NCBI GenBank assembly: GCA_026986905.1
Contig: JALSNQ010000009.1
Coordinates: 1-41,501 of the forward strand
Origin: Thermofilaceae archaeon
GTDB taxonomy: Archaea > Thermoproteota > Thermoprotei > Thermofilales > Thermofilaceae
Reading direction: 5' to 3'
Length of the DNA stretch: 41,501 nucleotides
Shown piece by piece: positions 40,372-41,501 of this stretch. Positions within the stretch are counted from its first letter, which is position 1. Each line of letters begins with the position of its first letter. The position numbers were made by a program, and so were the translations under genes. Under the pieces are notes generated by a model, which saw nothing but the letters and a program-made list of their open reading frames with translations, had not been told where the DNA came from and ran no database searches.

Positions 40372-40677
40372 ATGGGAGCTAGAGATGAGCTCAAAAAGCT
40401 TGCAGAGGTGTTGCAGGTGCTCGCGAACCCCGTGAGGCTTGAGATATTGGCGCTGCTCTCCGTAAGGCCCCGCTACGCCTACGAGCTTTCAAAGAAGCTT
40501 AAACTCTCGTATCCCCTGGTACATCTCCACCTGAGGGTTCTAGAGAAGGCGGGGCTCGTGGAGAGTACCTACGTTCCAGGGCCCAGGACTAAGAGGGTGT
40601 ATAGGGTGAAGAACTTTGTAGTCGAGATATCGCCTGAGAGGATGCGTGAGCTGGGTGAAGGCCTTGAAGGCGAGTAG
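40372..40677 (+). CDS. ArsR-like winged-helix transcriptional regulator
   Basis: This 101-residue protein is an ArsR-type winged helix: LAEVLQVLANPVRLEILALLSVRPRYAYELSKKLKLSYPLVHLHLRVLEKAGLVE, then a wing (TYVPGPRTKRVYRVKNF). No cysteine or metal-site motif is present, so metal sensing is unlikely. The short C-terminal part may dimerise. It is the first gene of an operon with three small downstream genes, and a palindrome lies in its promoter, so autoregulation is probable. ATG 40364 just upstream is out of frame. Confidence 0.88.
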   Translation: MGARDELKKLAEVLQVLANPVRLEILALLSVRPRYAYELSKKLKLSYPLVHLHLRVLEKAGLVESTYVPGPRTKRVYRVKNFVVEISPERMRELGEGLEGE

Positions 40678-41014
40678 CGTTGTGATTGGGATCATAGGGA
40701 TCGCCGCAGGCCTCGCATTGATGGTGTATCTCCCATACCAGGTTATCGAGAAGGTCTCGGCGAAGCAGCTGGATCCCGTCTTTGGCGCAGTGGTCATTCT
40801 CTTGCTGCTATTAGCTGGCGGTGTTTTGAGCTTCTTCACGCTTGTCCTTCCTATACTGGAGTTTATGGGTGAGGAGGAGGGAGGCGAGGAGGAGGTGGAG
40901 GAGAAGCTTACAATGTACCGGGCGAGGCAGAGGGCTATGCTGGAGGAGCTTGATGAGATAGAGAGGACGCTGGAGGAGATACGGGACATATTGAAGAAGG
41001 GGATGGGGGAATGA
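40646..41014 (+). CDS. Two-TM membrane protein with acidic coiled-coil tail
   Basis: There are two hydrophobic helices (about residues 10-34 and 42-75) joined by a short loop, which puts both ends on one side, probably the cytoplasm. A very acidic stretch (EEEGGEEEVEEK) is followed by a heptad-patterned coiled coil (residues 88-120), ending EEIRDILKKGMGE. I know no family for it. The start GTG 40646 overlaps the regulator gene by 32 bases; GTG 40655 is an alternative. It overlaps the next gene by ATGA. It may be the membrane anchor of the downstream repeat protein. Confidence 0.78.
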   Translation: MSWVKALKASSVVIGIIGIAAGLALMVYLPYQVIEKVSAKQLDPVFGAVVILLLLLAGGVLSFFTLVLPILEFMGEEEGGEEEVEEKLTMYRARQRAMLEELDEIERTLEEIRDILKKGMGE

Positions 41015-41139
41015 GCGGGGAACTCAAGTACGCGGACTTGTCTGATGAAGAGGTTGAAGAGCTTATACTCAAGAGGCTCCGGGAAATAAAGGAGCTTCTC
41101 AGGGAGATAAGGGACATCTTCAAGGAGGTGGAGTCTTGA
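41011..41139 (+). CDS. 42-residue coiled-coil protein (missed by the ORF track)
   Basis: ATG 41011 overlaps the previous stop as ATGA, and the TGA 41137-41139 overlaps the next ATG. The product, beginning MSGELKYADLSDEEVEEL, is nearly all helix with a heptad pattern. Its end REIKELLREIRDIFK matches the tail of the two-TM protein at 10 of 17 positions, including EIRDI. Translation coupling on both sides and that similarity support a real gene. It may form a mixed coiled coil with the membrane protein. Confidence 0.75.
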   Translation: MSGELKYADLSDEEVEELILKRLREIKELLREIRDIFKEVES

Positions 41140-41501
41140 TGGCCGACAAGTTCGACAAGTACATGAAGGCTTTGAAGGGCGGGGCCTCCCCGGTAGAGGG
41201 GGATGAGGTCTCTATTGCCGGGGCCGGCGTAATCCAGGGAGGCACGTACAAGGTCGTGAAGGCCAGTGGCAGCCTGAAGGTGCAGGGGCCTATGAGGGCC
41301 CGGGAGTTTAGGGTGGCAGGCAGTGCAAGGGTTGAGGGAGACCTTACGGCCGACCTAGTCAAGGTGAGCGGGGCCATAAGGGTTGAGGGGTCGCTTAGGG
41401 GGGACACGGTGAAGATTTCTGGCTCCGCTAAGGTTTCCGGCGTGGTGGCCGGCGGCCTTGTCTCCGTGGCGGGTGGTTTGAAATCGGGCGGCGTTGAGGC
41501 C
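41139..41501 (+). CDS. Bactofilin-like repeat protein, 3' end outside the window
   Basis: The frame from ATG 41139 is open for all 121 codons to the window edge. After a short start (MADKFDKYMKALKGG) it consists of 17-residue repeats aligned in register: VKASGSLKVQGPMRARE, FRVAGSARVEGDLTADL, VKVSGAIRVEGSLRGDT, VKISGSAKVSGVVAGGL. The VxVSGSxxVEG pattern is that of the right-handed beta-helix of bactofilins, which polymerise into nucleotide-free filaments. No signal peptide or TM is visible, so membrane contact would need a partner. Its ATG overlaps the preceding stop as TGATG. Confidence 0.75.
   Translation, partial: MADKFDKYMKALKGGASPVEGDEVSIAGAGVIQGGTYKVVKASGSLKVQGPMRAREFRVAGSARVEGDLTADLVKVSGAIRVEGSLRGDTVKISGSAKVSGVVAGGLVSVAGGLKSGGVEA

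Overview
The window is chromosomal DNA of a thermophilic crenarchaeon (Thermoproteota). The evidence is archaeal-type L1, L10, AlaRS, PheRS and NAC; Alba; a short crenarchaeal OB-fold SSB; ABCE1; an Lhr-type helicase; a KEOPS Cgi121-like protein; Nre; and TATA-plus-purine-rich promoters with T-run terminators. A Thermofilales-like heterotroph fits the mix, but that placement is an inference. Genes are tightly packed, often with 4-bp overlaps, and GTG or TTG starts are common. No CRISPR array, insertion sequence or integrase was seen.

Layout. 1-7.1 kb: translation block rpl1-rpl10, then alaS-DUF434-NAC-CDP-alcohol phosphatidyltransferase-rtcA. 7.1-9.0 kb: SAM hydrolase-like protein, Cgi121 and a THUMP/Tan1-like protein. 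9.1-15 kb: RpoM-like zinc ribbon, ABCE1, Alba, a GH57 glycosidase and glycerate kinase. 15-18.2 kb: SSB diverging from Lhr. 18.2-22.6 kb: a minus-strand set of CPBP protease, RNA m5C methyltransferase, ECF-type S-component, ribokinase and nucleoside hydrolase, which reads as nucleoside uptake and salvage. 22.7-28.4 kb: GDPD, a bacterial-type (class II) HMG-CoA reductase, an unknown protein coupled to a CPA2-like antiporter, and SufS. 28.5-33 kb: pheS-pheT-HAD-methyltransferase operon. 33.3-38.7 kb: exported unknown protein, Nre with a PCNA-binding-like motif, KptA, aldo/keto reductase and a DUF4346-ThyA fusion. 38.7-41.5 kb: an AT-rich stretch, tRNA-Ala(GGC), a YkgJ-like cysteine cluster protein, a winged-helix protein, and an overlapping operon that runs off the window.

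The most unusual item is that last operon: an ArsR-like regulator, a two-TM protein with a cytoplasmic coiled coil, a 42-residue protein absent from the ORF track that carries a near-copy of that coiled coil, and a protein built of 17-residue repeats like the beta-helix of bactofilins. A perfect palindrome sits between its TATA box and first start codon. It looks like a regulated, membrane-linked filament module. Second in interest: the L10 stalk base ends without the usual acidic tail, and rpl12 is missing from its usual place.
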